DNA of 21,622 nucleotides from GCA-1730015 sp964550655 (GCA_964550655.1 CAZKAQ010000058.1:1-21622), one strand, 5' to 3'; shown: positions 1 to 8,344, counted from the stretch's first letter. Translations and numbers: made by a program. The notes: generated from the sequence alone by a model not told the origin.

Positions 1-51
1 CCTGTTTAGCGATAATGACTCTGGACGCCGAATCCTCATGAATAATGCAGG
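1..51. repeat. Left copy of an exact 51-bp terminal inverted repeat
   Basis: These bases are the exact reverse complement of 21568-21618. The match stops at base 52. The element begins CCTG and ends CAGG, with a short GGA/TCC pair around a 7-base loop near its centre, so it is itself weakly palindromic. It lies 39 bases beyond the stop of the dauA-like gene. Read in that gene's direction it has the same orientation as the right copy has to the lipase gene. The end of a dispersed insertion sequence or an intergenic repeat fits best; no transposase is present in the window. Confidence 0.9.
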
Positions 52-90
52 CTAAGGCAGTTCATAAAGAGCGTTTTGTTGCATCAGTAC

Positions 91-1224
91 TTAACTGCTT
101 AAACGTGCTACCCCGAGACGACCAGTGTGGTCAATTCCGTGACTGATCAGGTCAGATGGAATTTCGTTACCCAGAATCATGGACGCTGCATATTTGGACA
201 GTGCAGGGGATGATTGAATGCCATATCCGCCCTGACCGGCTAGCCAGAAAAAATTACCGGCTTTTTCAGAGTACCCGGCGACCGGCTCGTTATCAGATAC
301 AAAGCTTCGCAGCCCGGCCCATTTATGTTTGATGCTTGTCACTTTAAAGTCGAATGCTTTTTCTACCTCATCTATGCAGACAGCAATATCCAGTTCCTCC
401 GGTTGTACATCACAAGGTGGCATCGGATCTTCATTTGCCGGTGAAAGCAGCAGGCTGCCTGCATCGGGTTTAATATAAAAAGCTTCATCGATATCTGCTA
501 CCAACGGCATTGATGCGGTATTGATGTCTGGCGGTGTATCGATCGTTAGTGCGGTGCGACGTTTTGCAACCAGACCAATCCTTTCTGCTCTAGCCATGGC
601 GCCGACCTCATTGGCCCATGCTCCCGCTGCATTGACTACAATGTCAGTGGTGTATTTTGCTTTGCTTGTGACTACCGACCAACCCGGAGACTGGCTCCGT
701 AATTCAGTGACCTGACTGCTGGTGGTCAGTACTCCACCTGAAGCTTTGAATCTTGCGAGGTATGCCTGATGAAGTGTGTTGACATCAATATCGTTGCCTG
801 ATGTGTCAAGAATTCCGCATACTGCGTAGTTTTTTTTCAGCAGTGGACACTGTTTTCTGACTTCGATGGCGTCAAGCCGGTGTACATTTTTATCAGCTGA
901 ATGATGCTGCATAAACTTGTCTATTGCTGCCAGCTGATCTTTACGTGCTATGAGCATTTCAGCACGTGGGTTGAGTAATGGTGTTGTACAAAAATCAATT
1001 GGCGGCTTATGCAGAAATTCGCCTGAAGCTTTGGTTAGTGCCTGTATCATCGGTGGTCCGTAGCTCGGGATATACATGGCGGCAGAACGTCCTGTGCTGT
1101 GATAGCCCGGGTGTTGTTCTTTTTCGATTAATATGACAGACACGTGTTCTGCCAGTGCAGCTGCCACAGAAGCGCCGGCAATACCTGCACCTATGACGGC
1201 GATATCAAATGATGTTGTTGTCAT
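91..1224 (-). CDS. dauA: FAD-dependent D-amino acid dehydrogenase, D-arginine dehydrogenase (DauA)-like
   Basis: A 377-residue flavoenzyme of the DAO fold, predicted to oxidise D-amino acids to 2-oxo acids and ammonia and to pass electrons to an acceptor other than oxygen. The N-terminus carries the dinucleotide-binding GAGIAG (12-17), followed by E34 at the end of the second strand. YHSTGRSAAMY (41-51) matches the flavin-contacting loop of Pseudomonas aeruginosa DauA. Residues corresponding to that enzyme's active site are present: H42, E89 (the acidic residue that favours basic substrates), R223, Y250 in DEAFYIKPD and R306 in WAGLRSF. Length matches the family (about 375). The start is an ATG with no clear ribosome-binding site. 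The DauB partner, which deaminates iminoarginine, is not adjacent; the upstream neighbour is the peroxiredoxin gene on the same strand, 49 bases away. The DAO-family call is firm; D-arginine preference is inferred from the active-site residues. Confidence 0.8.
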   Translation of the reverse strand: MTTTSFDIAVIGAGIAGASVAAALAEHVSVILIEKEQHPGYHSTGRSAAMYIPSYGPPMIQALTKASGEFLHKPPIDFCTTPLLNPRAEMLIARKDQLAAIDKFMQHHSADKNVHRLDAIEVRKQCPLLKKNYAVCGILDTSGNDIDVNTLHQAYLARFKASGGVLTTSSQVTELRSQSPGWSVVTSKAKYTTDIVVNAAGAWANEVGAMARAERIGLVAKRRTALTIDTPPDINTASMPLVADIDEAFYIKPDAGSLLLSPANEDPMPPCDVQPEELDIAVCIDEVEKAFDFKVTSIKHKWAGLRSFVSDNEPVAGYSEKAGNFFWLAGQGGYGIQSSPALSKYAASMILGNEIPSDLISHGIDHTGRLGVARLSS

Positions 1225-1273
1225 GGAAGGGTAGAATAGCTGATTTGATCAGGCGTCATAGCGATTCCCGTGA

Positions 1274-1747
1274 TCACTCGCTAAGCGCAATTGCTGCGGC
1301 AAGAATTTCGTCAACATGACCCGGCACTTTGACTTTACGCCACTCGGCTCTTAATTTGCCACCGGCGTCAATCAGGAATGTCGAGCGTTCTATGCCTTCG
1401 AACTCCCTGCCATACATTTTTTTCATTTTTAGCACGCCGTACTTGTTGCAGATATCTCCGCTTTCGTCACTTAAAAGGTCAAAATTGAGGTTTTGTTTAG
1501 TATGAAATTTCTCATGGCTTTTTATCGGATCCTGAGAGATGCCCAGTACTATTGTGTTCGCCTTTTCAAATTTTTCCTGTGCGTCTCTGAAGTCCTGGTT
1601 TTCAGTGGTGCACCCGGGAGTGGCGTCCCGCGGATAGAAAAACAATACGACGTTTTGTCCCTTAAGGGAGCTGAGTCTTACTGACTTATCCCCGGTTGAA
1701 GGTAGAGTAAAAGCCGGAGCGGCTTTGCCGATGACTGCCTTGCTCAA
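1274..1747 (-). CDS. bcp: Thioredoxin-dependent peroxiredoxin, BCP/PrxQ type
   Basis: A 157-residue cytosolic peroxiredoxin that would reduce hydrogen peroxide and organic hydroperoxides. The catalytic motif YPRDATPGCTTE contains the peroxidatic C46; T43 of the PxxxTxxC signature and R121 are also present. In E. coli Bcp the resolving cysteine lies five residues after the peroxidatic one. Here that position is Q51, and the only other cysteine is C100, in a place that is also cysteine in many BCPs but is not their usual resolving residue. The protein may therefore work as a 1-Cys enzyme. The gene starts with TTG: an in-frame stop lies a short way upstream and no ATG or GTG intervenes. It precedes the dauA-like gene on the same strand and is divergent from the TAXI receptor gene, leaving a 287-base gap for promoters. 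Family assignment is secure. Confidence 0.92.
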   Translation of the reverse strand: MSKAVIGKAAPAFTLPSTGDKSVRLSSLKGQNVVLFFYPRDATPGCTTENQDFRDAQEKFEKANTIVLGISQDPIKSHEKFHTKQNLNFDLLSDESGDICNKYGVLKMKKMYGREFEGIERSTFLIDAGGKLRAEWRKVKVPGHVDEILAAAIALSE

Positions 1748-2034
1748 GTTGGTTTCCCGGTATATGGACGAGAGCAGACTATCTCATTTTTCGGATTCAC
1801 TGAAGCGTTTTGATCAGACCTTTAATACCAGTTGGCAGCGTAGATTTGGTGTATTTTTGATGGCGAGTTTGTGTAACAATTCTGTTGCATTTAGCGAATT
1901 TCAGCTGACAGGGTTGTTTCCTGCGTTTCGTGGCGTGTCCACTATGGTAGATTGTATTCATAAACGTTAAAGGCTCTGAAATTGTTAATGCGCAGATCAG
2001 CTAAATATCCACATCAACAACTCCTCAATATGGA
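1748..2034. promoter_or_regulatory. Divergent intergenic region between bcp and the TAXI receptor operon
   Basis: This 287-base gap must hold promoters for both the leftward bcp gene and the rightward receptor-kinase-regulator operon. An 81-codon plus-strand frame runs through part of it, but it begins inside bcp and resembles nothing recognisable. I could not pick a convincing -35/-10 pair or operator by eye. The role is inferred from gene arrangement only. Confidence 0.4.
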
Positions 2035-3045
2035 GTGCTGCGCTTGATTGTATTACCAAGAATGCACCTGTGTTACTACATCCTTTGTCTGATATTGATG
2101 ACAAGCAGCGCACAGCTTTATGCGGAACAGCTTATCCGTTTCGGCACAGGCGGTAGTGCTGGCAGCTATTTTCCGGTAGGTTCTGCAATTGCTAAAGAAA
2201 TCAACCAGCGCTCAGTGGCATGTTGCAGCGATAATCCGCTGCTGGTAATACCGCAGCGCTCTAACGGATCGGTGTCCAATATCAGAGACCTTGGCGATAA
2301 TCTCCTCGAGATTGCCCTTGCACAGGCAGACGTTGTGAGTCTGGCATATCAGGGGATGGGTCAGTTTGAGGGTGTTGAATTAAAAAGCGTGCTCAGAACT
2401 ATCGGTACGCTATATCAGGAGAGTGTGCATCTGGTTGTGGCAGTTGACAGTAATATTAACAGTATTGCGGATCTTACCGGTAAAAGAGTAGCCGTTGATG
2501 AGCTGGGCTCAGGCACTCAGTTTGATGCCGAATTAATTCTGGCGGCCAGTGGTATGTCTTCAGCGGATGTAAAGCCTATTTACTTGAAGCCGGCTGATTC
2601 TATTAAACGAATGCGTAGTGGTTTGGTGGATGCGATCTTCATTGTTTCTGCCTATCCGGTTGTCGCTGTGCAAAAATTGATAGAAGATGGTGTCGGACAG
2701 GTAGTGTCTCTGGGTAATGATCTGATAAGCGATCTGGCTAACGAACATTTATATTTTTCAGCACAGAGCATTCCGCCAGATATTTATGCAGGCGATGAAG
2801 AAATCAACACCTTAAGCGTATCTGCTCAAATGATAGTACGAGCCGATTTGCCAACTGCAGCAGCCTACGAAATAACCAGCACATTGTGGAGTGATACTAC
2901 GCTTCGAGCCTTGCTCAACAGCCATCCTCGCGGCAGCGATCTGGTGGCGGGTAACGCCTTGCAGGGAGTCGGCATACCGTTACATCCGGGAGCCTTACGC
3001 TATTACAAAGAGCAGAATTATGACTTGTCCGGAGTGCCGCGTTGA
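2035..3045 (+). CDS. TAXI-family periplasmic solute-binding protein
   Basis: A 336-residue exported receptor of the TAXI (TRAP-associated extracytoplasmic immunogenic) type. Residues 11-30 form a hydrophobic signal segment ending SSAQLYA, with cleavage expected before E31. The mature start FGTGGSAGSYFPVGSAIA (36-53), then NGSVSNIRDL (77-86) and ALAQADV (94-100), are the usual TAXI ligand-pocket motifs; the rest has the two-lobe pattern, including DLTGKRVAVDELGSGT (about 145-160). The start is uncertain. GTG at 2035 is the longest option; TTG at 2044 has GGAG eight bases upstream; ATG at 2062 leaves a signal peptide with no positive charge. No TRAP membrane subunits lie nearby. Instead, a histidine kinase begins 34 bases downstream, so this receptor probably presents its ligand to the kinase rather than, or as well as, to a transporter. 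The ligand is unknown; characterised TAXI proteins bind glutamate, 2-oxoglutarate and similar acids. Confidence 0.88.
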   Translation: MLRLIVLPRMHLCYYILCLILMTSSAQLYAEQLIRFGTGGSAGSYFPVGSAIAKEINQRSVACCSDNPLLVIPQRSNGSVSNIRDLGDNLLEIALAQADVVSLAYQGMGQFEGVELKSVLRTIGTLYQESVHLVVAVDSNINSIADLTGKRVAVDELGSGTQFDAELILAASGMSSADVKPIYLKPADSIKRMRSGLVDAIFIVSAYPVVAVQKLIEDGVGQVVSLGNDLISDLANEHLYFSAQSIPPDIYAGDEEINTLSVSAQMIVRADLPTAAAYEITSTLWSDTTLRALLNSHPRGSDLVAGNALQGVGIPLHPGALRYYKEQNYDLSGVPR

Positions 3046-3079
3046 CTGTCGAGTTACCGGCATTGAGTGGCGATAACTA

Positions 3080-5356
3080 ATGGGACCGATAAAAAGCCGC
3101 CAGAGCTTGTTTGTCATTTTTGTGCTGCTCGGATCTGTTTTTCTGGCGCTGACGTTGTTTGTGCAGCGTAATACGACCAGTATCAGTGATGCGCTCGCTG
3201 CTGAAACCCTGGAGCAGCAAAGTGACGTTGCCGTACTGTTGCACGAGTATGATCAGCTTATTCTGGCGCTGGAATCTGAACGTCTTTCAAAAGGTACAGT
3301 GATCAGTGAGCCGGTAATGAACGTTGTGGCGAGAACAGAGCATCAACTCGAACAGATGCGCTCCACCTACAGCTTTGAAAGGCTGGATGGTGCTTCTACG
3401 GCGCACGCTTATGCAAAACCGGTTTTAGAAGATATCAGAGAGTGGCTAACAGAGGGCATACCGGGTGTTGAGCCTGATCGTCAGAAAATAATTTCAATCG
3501 CGTCAGCCAGAGCGATGGAGCGGCACGACAGGCTTCGGGTTATTGCCACAGAGACCTATGATGTTGCCAGTGAGCTGGTAAATGCGCAGGCCAGCTATTT
3601 AAACAGGTTCGGTACATCGCTGGTGTTCTTGTTATCAGCATTCGCGTTACTGGCTGCGGGAATTGCCTCCCTGCTGACAAGGCAAAGAGATCTTCAGGCT
3701 CAGCTTGCAAATGATGAGCGTCAACATGTGCAGCGTATCAGAGACTTTGCAGATAACGGTGCAGACTGGTTTTGGGAGATGAACCGGGAACTGCGGTTGC
3801 GCTGGTTGTCCGGAAGGACCTTATCTGCTCCATCACAGCCAGATCTCCCGTCAAGAGGTAACCAGTATGCTCGTGACAAAGAGGGCGCACTTCCTGAATT
3901 TGTGCACGAGATAGATTACAGGGATTGGCCGGTTAAACAGTTACATATGCGTGCCGACTTTAAAAATTATGAAGTGCAATGGCTAAACTCTGATAATGAA
4001 ACAAGGATGGTAGCGGTCAGCGGCAAACCGCTGTTTAATGCAAAGGGTGAGTTCGAAGGTTATCGTGGTATCGGGCGTGATATCACTGCGCGGAAGAATA
4101 TGGAGCGTAGACTCCAGGAAGCAAACAAGGGCCTCATAGAGGCGGAAATAAAAGGACGACACCAGGCAGAGCAGGCGCTACGTGATTCAGAGATGTTTCT
4201 GCGTACCTCTTTGAATGCGCTTCCTCAAAAGCTCGCGATTCTGAACTTCGATGGATTGATTATTGAGGCCAATACCGCATGGCATAATTATGCCCGGTTG
4301 GTCGTTGATAACTATCAGACAGGATCCGAGGCGAGTGACAGTCACCTGATTGAACCACAGAGCGCTGGAGTAAGCTGGCACTACAGAGAAATATTGTCAC
4401 GTAAAGTCGCGGTCGAGGATCCGTCTTTTAAAGAAGTAACAGATCTTATCGAAGCAGTTTTGCATGGTCATAGTGATTCGTCCCGTACCGAGACAAGTAT
4501 TGTCAAAGGAGAGGAGACGGAGTGGTTAGTCATAACTCTTTCAGCTTTTTATACCAACGGTAACCGGTACTGCGTGCTTGCAATGGAAGAAGTTACAGAC
4601 CGAAAGTTGCTTGAAGAAGAGGATCGGCGGTTACGTGCTGACCTTGCGCATTTCTCGCGGCTTACCACGGTTGGGGAACTTGCGGCGGGTTTGGCGCATG
4701 AGTTAAATCAGCCGCTCACCGCAATTAGTCATAACTGTGATTCGCTGTTATCGGGTGTTGAGAATAACCCGGCGCTGGACGATACGGATATCGAGGCAAT
4801 ACAGGATATTCACAGCGAAGCGAATCGTGCCGGGGCAATAATCAAGGGATTGCGCAATATGGTGCGCAAAGAAACCGGTGGAGTGGCGGAGACGGATATT
4901 AATCAGCTGGTTACCGAGACCATCCGTCTCAGCATGCCTGATGCCAATCAGCATAAAATCGATGTCCAACTCGACCTGGCAAGTGATTTACCCCGTCCGG
5001 TAATCGATGCGGTGCAAATTCAGCAAGTACTCGTAAATCTTGAAAGAAATGCGGTTGAAGCAATCAAAGTATCGAGCCCGGCTGTGCGAAAAATGGTTAT
5101 TTCCACATGCGAACTGGATAGCGGTCTTGTTCGGGTCTCTGTTCAGGATTCGGGCGGTGGGCTTTCGGCGGAAGTAAAAAAAGACATGTTCAGCCGGTTT
5201 TTGACTACCAAAAAGGATGGTATGGGAATGGGGCTGGCGATCAGCCGTTCCATCGTAGAATCGCATGGAGGGCAATTGTGGGTAGATTTTACAGACCCGA
5301 GTGTGACAACATTCCATTTCACATTGCCTGTCGACATTCCGGATAGTCGACGGTAG
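3080..5356 (+). CDS. Membrane sensor histidine kinase with two PAS-like regions
   Basis: A 758-residue kinase. A first membrane segment at about 10-28 and a second at about 179-199 enclose a largely helical periplasmic domain of about 150 residues. A PAS region follows (about 216-338, ending in the typical GYRGIGRDITARK). A coiled linker and a second PAS-like region (about 368-510) come next. The dimerisation and phosphoacceptor helix carries AAGLAHELNQPLTAI, making H540 the phosphorylated residue. The ATPase domain has the N box NLERNAVEA (653-661), G1 DSGGGL (690-695) and G2 GMGMGLA (714-720). HELNQP and the overall layout resemble FixL/DctB-type kinases. It sits between the TAXI receptor (34-base gap) and a FixJ-like regulator (58-base gap). 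The likely chain is receptor to periplasmic domain to H540 to regulator D56. The ATG start is well placed just before the first membrane segment. The signal is unknown; no heme-binding PAS residues were identified. Confidence 0.93.
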   Translation: MGPIKSRQSLFVIFVLLGSVFLALTLFVQRNTTSISDALAAETLEQQSDVAVLLHEYDQLILALESERLSKGTVISEPVMNVVARTEHQLEQMRSTYSFERLDGASTAHAYAKPVLEDIREWLTEGIPGVEPDRQKIISIASARAMERHDRLRVIATETYDVASELVNAQASYLNRFGTSLVFLLSAFALLAAGIASLLTRQRDLQAQLANDERQHVQRIRDFADNGADWFWEMNRELRLRWLSGRTLSAPSQPDLPSRGNQYARDKEGALPEFVHEIDYRDWPVKQLHMRADFKNYEVQWLNSDNETRMVAVSGKPLFNAKGEFEGYRGIGRDITARKNMERRLQEANKGLIEAEIKGRHQAEQALRDSEMFLRTSLNALPQKLAILNFDGLIIEANTAWHNYARLVVDNYQTGSEASDSHLIEPQSAGVSWHYREILSRKVAVEDPSFKEVTDLIEAVLHGHSDSSRTETSIVKGEETEWLVITLSAFYTNGNRYCVLAMEEVTDRKLLEEEDRRLRADLAHFSRLTTVGELAAGLAHELNQPLTAISHNCDSLLSGVENNPALDDTDIEAIQDIHSEANRAGAIIKGLRNMVRKETGGVAETDINQLVTETIRLSMPDANQHKIDVQLDLASDLPRPVIDAVQIQQVLVNLERNAVEAIKVSSPAVRKMVISTCELDSGLVRVSVQDSGGGLSAEVKKDMFSRFLTTKKDGMGMGLAISRSIVESHGGQLWVDFTDPSVTTFHFTLPVDIPDSRR

Positions 5357-5414
5357 CCAGATGAAAGCCATGATGATATTTTATCAATATTACCAGCTGC
5401 GAGCAGAATAACGA

Positions 5415-6068
5415 GTGGAAAACTATCCTACAGTTGTTTATATCGTTGATGATGACGTGGCAGTCAGTTCTGCACTTGCCAGGTCGCTCACCAAGCGTGG
5501 ATATCAGGCTGAGGTGTTTGAAAGTGCCGAGATATTTTTAGAAAAATTCCAGCCTGATCGGATTGCCTGCCTGGTGCTTGATATTCGCATGTCCGGAATG
5601 AGCGGCACGGAGCTGCAGGATTATCTGGCTGCAAAGGAAATAATACTGCCGATTATTTTCGTCACAGGTCATGGTGATATACCCATGTCTGTGCGCGCTA
5701 TTCAGTCTGGCGCTGTCGATTTTCTGGAGAAACCGTATCCGGTAGAGCAACTAACCGGTCTTATAGATAAGGCACTCGAGTTATGCAAAAGCCAGATGGA
5801 AAAAGCGGACCAAAGGCGCGAACTCGTATCCCGGTTTGAAACACTCACACCACGCGAGCGAGATGTAATGACGTTGCTGGTCGCAGGTGCAGCTAATGCA
5901 TCAAATAAAGTCATTGCCCGTGAACTTGATATTAGCCATCGTACGGTTGATGATCATCGTGCCCGGGTGATGGCAAAATTGCAGGCGAGGTCTTTGCCCG
6001 AGTTGGTTGAGATGGCCAAACTGTGCGGTTTTCATCGCGATGAGAATTTAGATAAAGCTGAAAATTAA
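5415..6068 (+). CDS. FixJ/LuxR-type response regulator
   Basis: A 217-residue two-domain regulator. The receiver domain (about 6-122) has the acidic pair D12/D13, the phosphorylation site D56 in LVLDIRMSG, T84 in VTGHGD and K106 in FLEKPYP. After a short coil (about 123-140) comes a LuxR-type DNA-binding domain (about 143-203) with LTPRERDVM and the recognition-helix region ISHRTVDDHRARVMAKL. Compared with FixJ, the first turn of this domain is three residues longer (VAGAANASNKVIA here, VAGLPNKSIA in FixJ). It starts with GTG at 5415; no ATG is available before the receiver core. It is the last gene of the receptor-kinase-regulator operon and is convergent with speD. Phosphotransfer from the upstream kinase is inferred from adjacency. 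Target genes cannot be read from the sequence. Confidence 0.93.
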   Translation: MENYPTVVYIVDDDVAVSSALARSLTKRGYQAEVFESAEIFLEKFQPDRIACLVLDIRMSGMSGTELQDYLAAKEIILPIIFVTGHGDIPMSVRAIQSGAVDFLEKPYPVEQLTGLIDKALELCKSQMEKADQRRELVSRFETLTPRERDVMTLLVAGAANASNKVIARELDISHRTVDDHRARVMAKLQARSLPELVEMAKLCGFHRDENLDKAEN

Positions 6069-6141
6069 AATCGCGACCCGAACTACCACAAGCTTGATTA
6101 GTTGGATGTTGCTGACTTGAATACCTGAAGCTTGCTGAATT

Positions 6142-6510
6142 CTACCGTGCAGACTCCGGCGTTGGTGCCATTCGATCAATCACTTGTGTGGTAACTTTTG
6201 CAGGCTTGAAAAACTCTATCAGCCACCGCAGCGCAATTTGCGGATCCGCTTCACCACACATAAAAATATCAAAAGCTATATAGTCATGCTCGGGCCAGCT
6301 ATGGATACTGATGTGTGATTCCGCAAGCACTGCAACGCCGGTGATGCCGTTATTGTCTGGAAATTCGTGCAAAACGACATCAAGCACTGTCGCTCTGGCT
6401 TGCTCTGCTGCTGATCTGAGCGCTTGTTCGATACTTTTTATATCTGACTGAAAGGATGCACCGTAAAAATCTGCGATGAGATGTTTTCCGATCACGGTAT
6501 TGGGATTCAT
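6142..6510 (-). CDS. speD: S-adenosylmethionine decarboxylase proenzyme (prokaryotic pyruvoyl type)
   Basis: A 122-residue short-form AdoMet decarboxylase, which makes the aminopropyl donor for spermidine synthesis. The motif AESHISIHSWPE contains the self-cleavage site between E64 and S65; S65 becomes the pyruvoyl cofactor. H70 (processing) and C85 (catalytic proton donor) lie at the spacing known from the Thermotoga maritima enzyme (S63, H68, C83), so the protein looks fully functional. Length fits the small bacterial and archaeal class rather than the longer E. coli type. The ATG start has AGGA four bases upstream. No spermidine synthase (speE) gene is nearby, so the partner must be elsewhere. 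The gene is convergent with the response regulator and 67 bases from the start-side neighbour's stop. Confidence 0.95.
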   Translation of the reverse strand: MNPNTVIGKHLIADFYGASFQSDIKSIEQALRSAAEQARATVLDVVLHEFPDNNGITGVAVLAESHISIHSWPEHDYIAFDIFMCGEADPQIALRWLIEFFKPAKVTTQVIDRMAPTPESAR

Positions 6511-6577
6511 GGTGTCCTGTTCATCGCAGGTGGACGTAAATACGGGCAGCGTGTGCTATAGACCGTTTTTTAAACGT

Positions 6578-8254
6578 CTAATCTATATCGATGATTGTTA
6601 CTGTGGTAACGGCATCGGTAACAACAACATCTGTTGAGCTGCTGGTCAGTACCACAGTAAGTGTTTCTGCCTCTTCCACAATACCGTCCGGTATCAGGCT
6701 GATATCTATTTGCCTCGCGACTATGTCGCCATTGGGCCAGAACAGAGTGCCGTTCAGCGCAAAGTAATCATCTTCCGGCGTCGCGGTGCCGGGCATTACA
6801 GTGTAGTCGATACTCACTTCACCGATTCCATTACCGAGTCGGTTTACAAAAGCCGATACAACACTGCCTTCACTGCCTGAAATGGAAGTTTGCGCCATTT
6901 CGATAACTGTGGGCAGGAGGGTTGTCGACTGTGTATTCACAGCAGAGCCTGAAGTAGTCATACAGGCGCGTGGATTTATATCGGAGCGGTTTCCGCTCGC
7001 GTCTACGGCGACGATGGTATAACAATATTCAGTGCCACTCGCGACTACGATATCGCTGAGTCTTGCTGTAGTGACTTCACGTACCAGTATGCCGTCACCA
7101 CCTGTGCGTGTTACTTCAAAGCGCGCCAGGTCAGAAATGTCAGAATGAGTCCAAAAGACATCAATGCTGTCTGTGTTGCCGATGAGTGTTGCTGAAGACG
7201 GTATTGCGGGTGGTGTTGTATCGGTTTCGGCAAGCGCCATCCCGGTCGCCTGCACTGAAGGAATGGATCGATTGCCGGATTCATCTACTGTTATAACGGT
7301 GTAGCTATAGCTGGTGTCAGACTCTATGTTCGGGTCTCTGAAAAACGGAAAAGGCGTGCTTCCGATAAGTTCGTTGTCACGAAAAATGTCGTACCGTGCG
7401 ACACCTATATTGTCACTTGCTATAGACCAGGCCAGCACGATGGCGTTTTCACGGCTGGTGGCATCGGTACCGCTGATCTCGCTGCCCAGCGCTCGAAGCG
7501 CTTGCGGTTGCTCCGGAGGGGTGATGTCTGTCACACCAAATGATGTATTTAACTGTACCCGATTGACAGCTGTTGCCTGCAAATTGGTTAGCGGGTCATT
7601 GACAATGATCGTCGCGCGGTTGTCGCGAATAATCACCGGATTTTCATTTAGAAAGCGATCAATGCCAGTGTCGTTTTTTTCGTATGCCGAGTTTGAAAGA
7701 CTGACATCTGACAGACCATAGACCTGCAGTACGTCGGATACGATCGCCTGGATGTTTGCATCAATTGTATTGATGCCATCAACGTCCGGAAAATTATCGA
7801 TACCGGCGCGGCTGGCGAAAACGGAGTTGATATCCAGTCCGAGGTCGGCAAACCAGGTGCGTGCGACGAGATCGGTGTAGCTGTGAATATTCTGACGGTT
7901 TTCGGTCTCATCTGTCAGATGCGCAATGCTGTAGAGGAAATTGTCATTGCCCAGATCTGCTCGCATTAAAAAGCGGTCACCTGTGGCCGCTGGTTGCGGA
8001 ATGAAATTACCGAACTCATCGACTGCCGCTTCGCTGAAGTTACCATCCGGTGACTTTAGCGAGATGGACCGTTGTGCAATTCCTCTGGGAGTCGATATTG
8101 TGCCTGAAAACAGCGGAGCATCTGCGATGACACTGCTGGAATCACTGCTGTCACAAGCAGAAACCAGGCAAACTGAAACGAGCACCAACAGCAGAGTTCT
8201 TATAGCGTGGATAGCAATTTTTAGTGATGTGGCGGTTGGGTTGATCAGCTTCAC
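6578..8254 (-). CDS. Lipoprotein with fibronectin-III-like and Calx-beta domains
   Basis: A 558-residue predicted lipoprotein of unknown function. A signal segment at about 18-33 ends in the lipobox VSAC, with lipidation at C34; the next residue is D35. Residues 45-240 form a domain I do not recognise. Two fibronectin-III-like units follow, at about 244-340 and 346-435. Each opens with TPP and carries a YTV.TVDESGNRS or YTI.AVDASGNRS closing motif. A Calx-beta domain occupies about 450-558, with the acidic signatures PEDDYFALNGTLFWPNGD and DGIVEEAETLTV, and the protein ends exactly where that domain ends. The start is GTG at 8252-8254. The domain content suggests an envelope- or surface-anchored adhesive or scaffolding protein that may bind calcium. 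In E. coli an aspartate after the lipidated cysteine holds lipoproteins in the inner membrane; whether that rule applies here is unknown. Neighbours (speD, a DMT transporter) give no functional hint. Confidence 0.8.
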   Translation of the reverse strand: MKLINPTATSLKIAIHAIRTLLLVLVSVCLVSACDSSDSSSVIADAPLFSGTISTPRGIAQRSISLKSPDGNFSEAAVDEFGNFIPQPAATGDRFLMRADLGNDNFLYSIAHLTDETENRQNIHSYTDLVARTWFADLGLDINSVFASRAGIDNFPDVDGINTIDANIQAIVSDVLQVYGLSDVSLSNSAYEKNDTGIDRFLNENPVIIRDNRATIIVNDPLTNLQATAVNRVQLNTSFGVTDITPPEQPQALRALGSEISGTDATSRENAIVLAWSIASDNIGVARYDIFRDNELIGSTPFPFFRDPNIESDTSYSYTVITVDESGNRSIPSVQATGMALAETDTTPPAIPSSATLIGNTDSIDVFWTHSDISDLARFEVTRTGGDGILVREVTTARLSDIVVASGTEYCYTIVAVDASGNRSDINPRACMTTSGSAVNTQSTTLLPTVIEMAQTSISGSEGSVVSAFVNRLGNGIGEVSIDYTVMPGTATPEDDYFALNGTLFWPNGDIVARQIDISLIPDGIVEEAETLTVVLTSSSTDVVVTDAVTTVTIIDID

Positions 8255-8344
8255 AGGTAACTGGTTCGCTCTTTGTTCAAGTTAAAGCGGTAATGTACAG
8301 GAACCAGCAGCAAATCCAAGCCAAGTTAATTAATTGTCAATATA

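Noticed and set aside
1725..1970. 81-codon plus-strand frame between bcp and the TAXI receptor gene
   Set aside because: It overlaps the start of bcp on the other strand, resembles nothing known and has no clear ribosome-binding site. It is most likely a chance frame in the divergent promoter region.
6069..6141. Two AAGCTTG copies between the response regulator and speD as a bidirectional terminator
   Set aside because: The copies are short, AAGCTT is self-complementary by chance, and no stable stem with a T-run is formed.
7314..7721. 135-codon plus-strand frame opposite the Calx-beta lipoprotein gene
   Set aside because: It is antisense to a protein with clear FN3-like domains and has no domain signal of its own.
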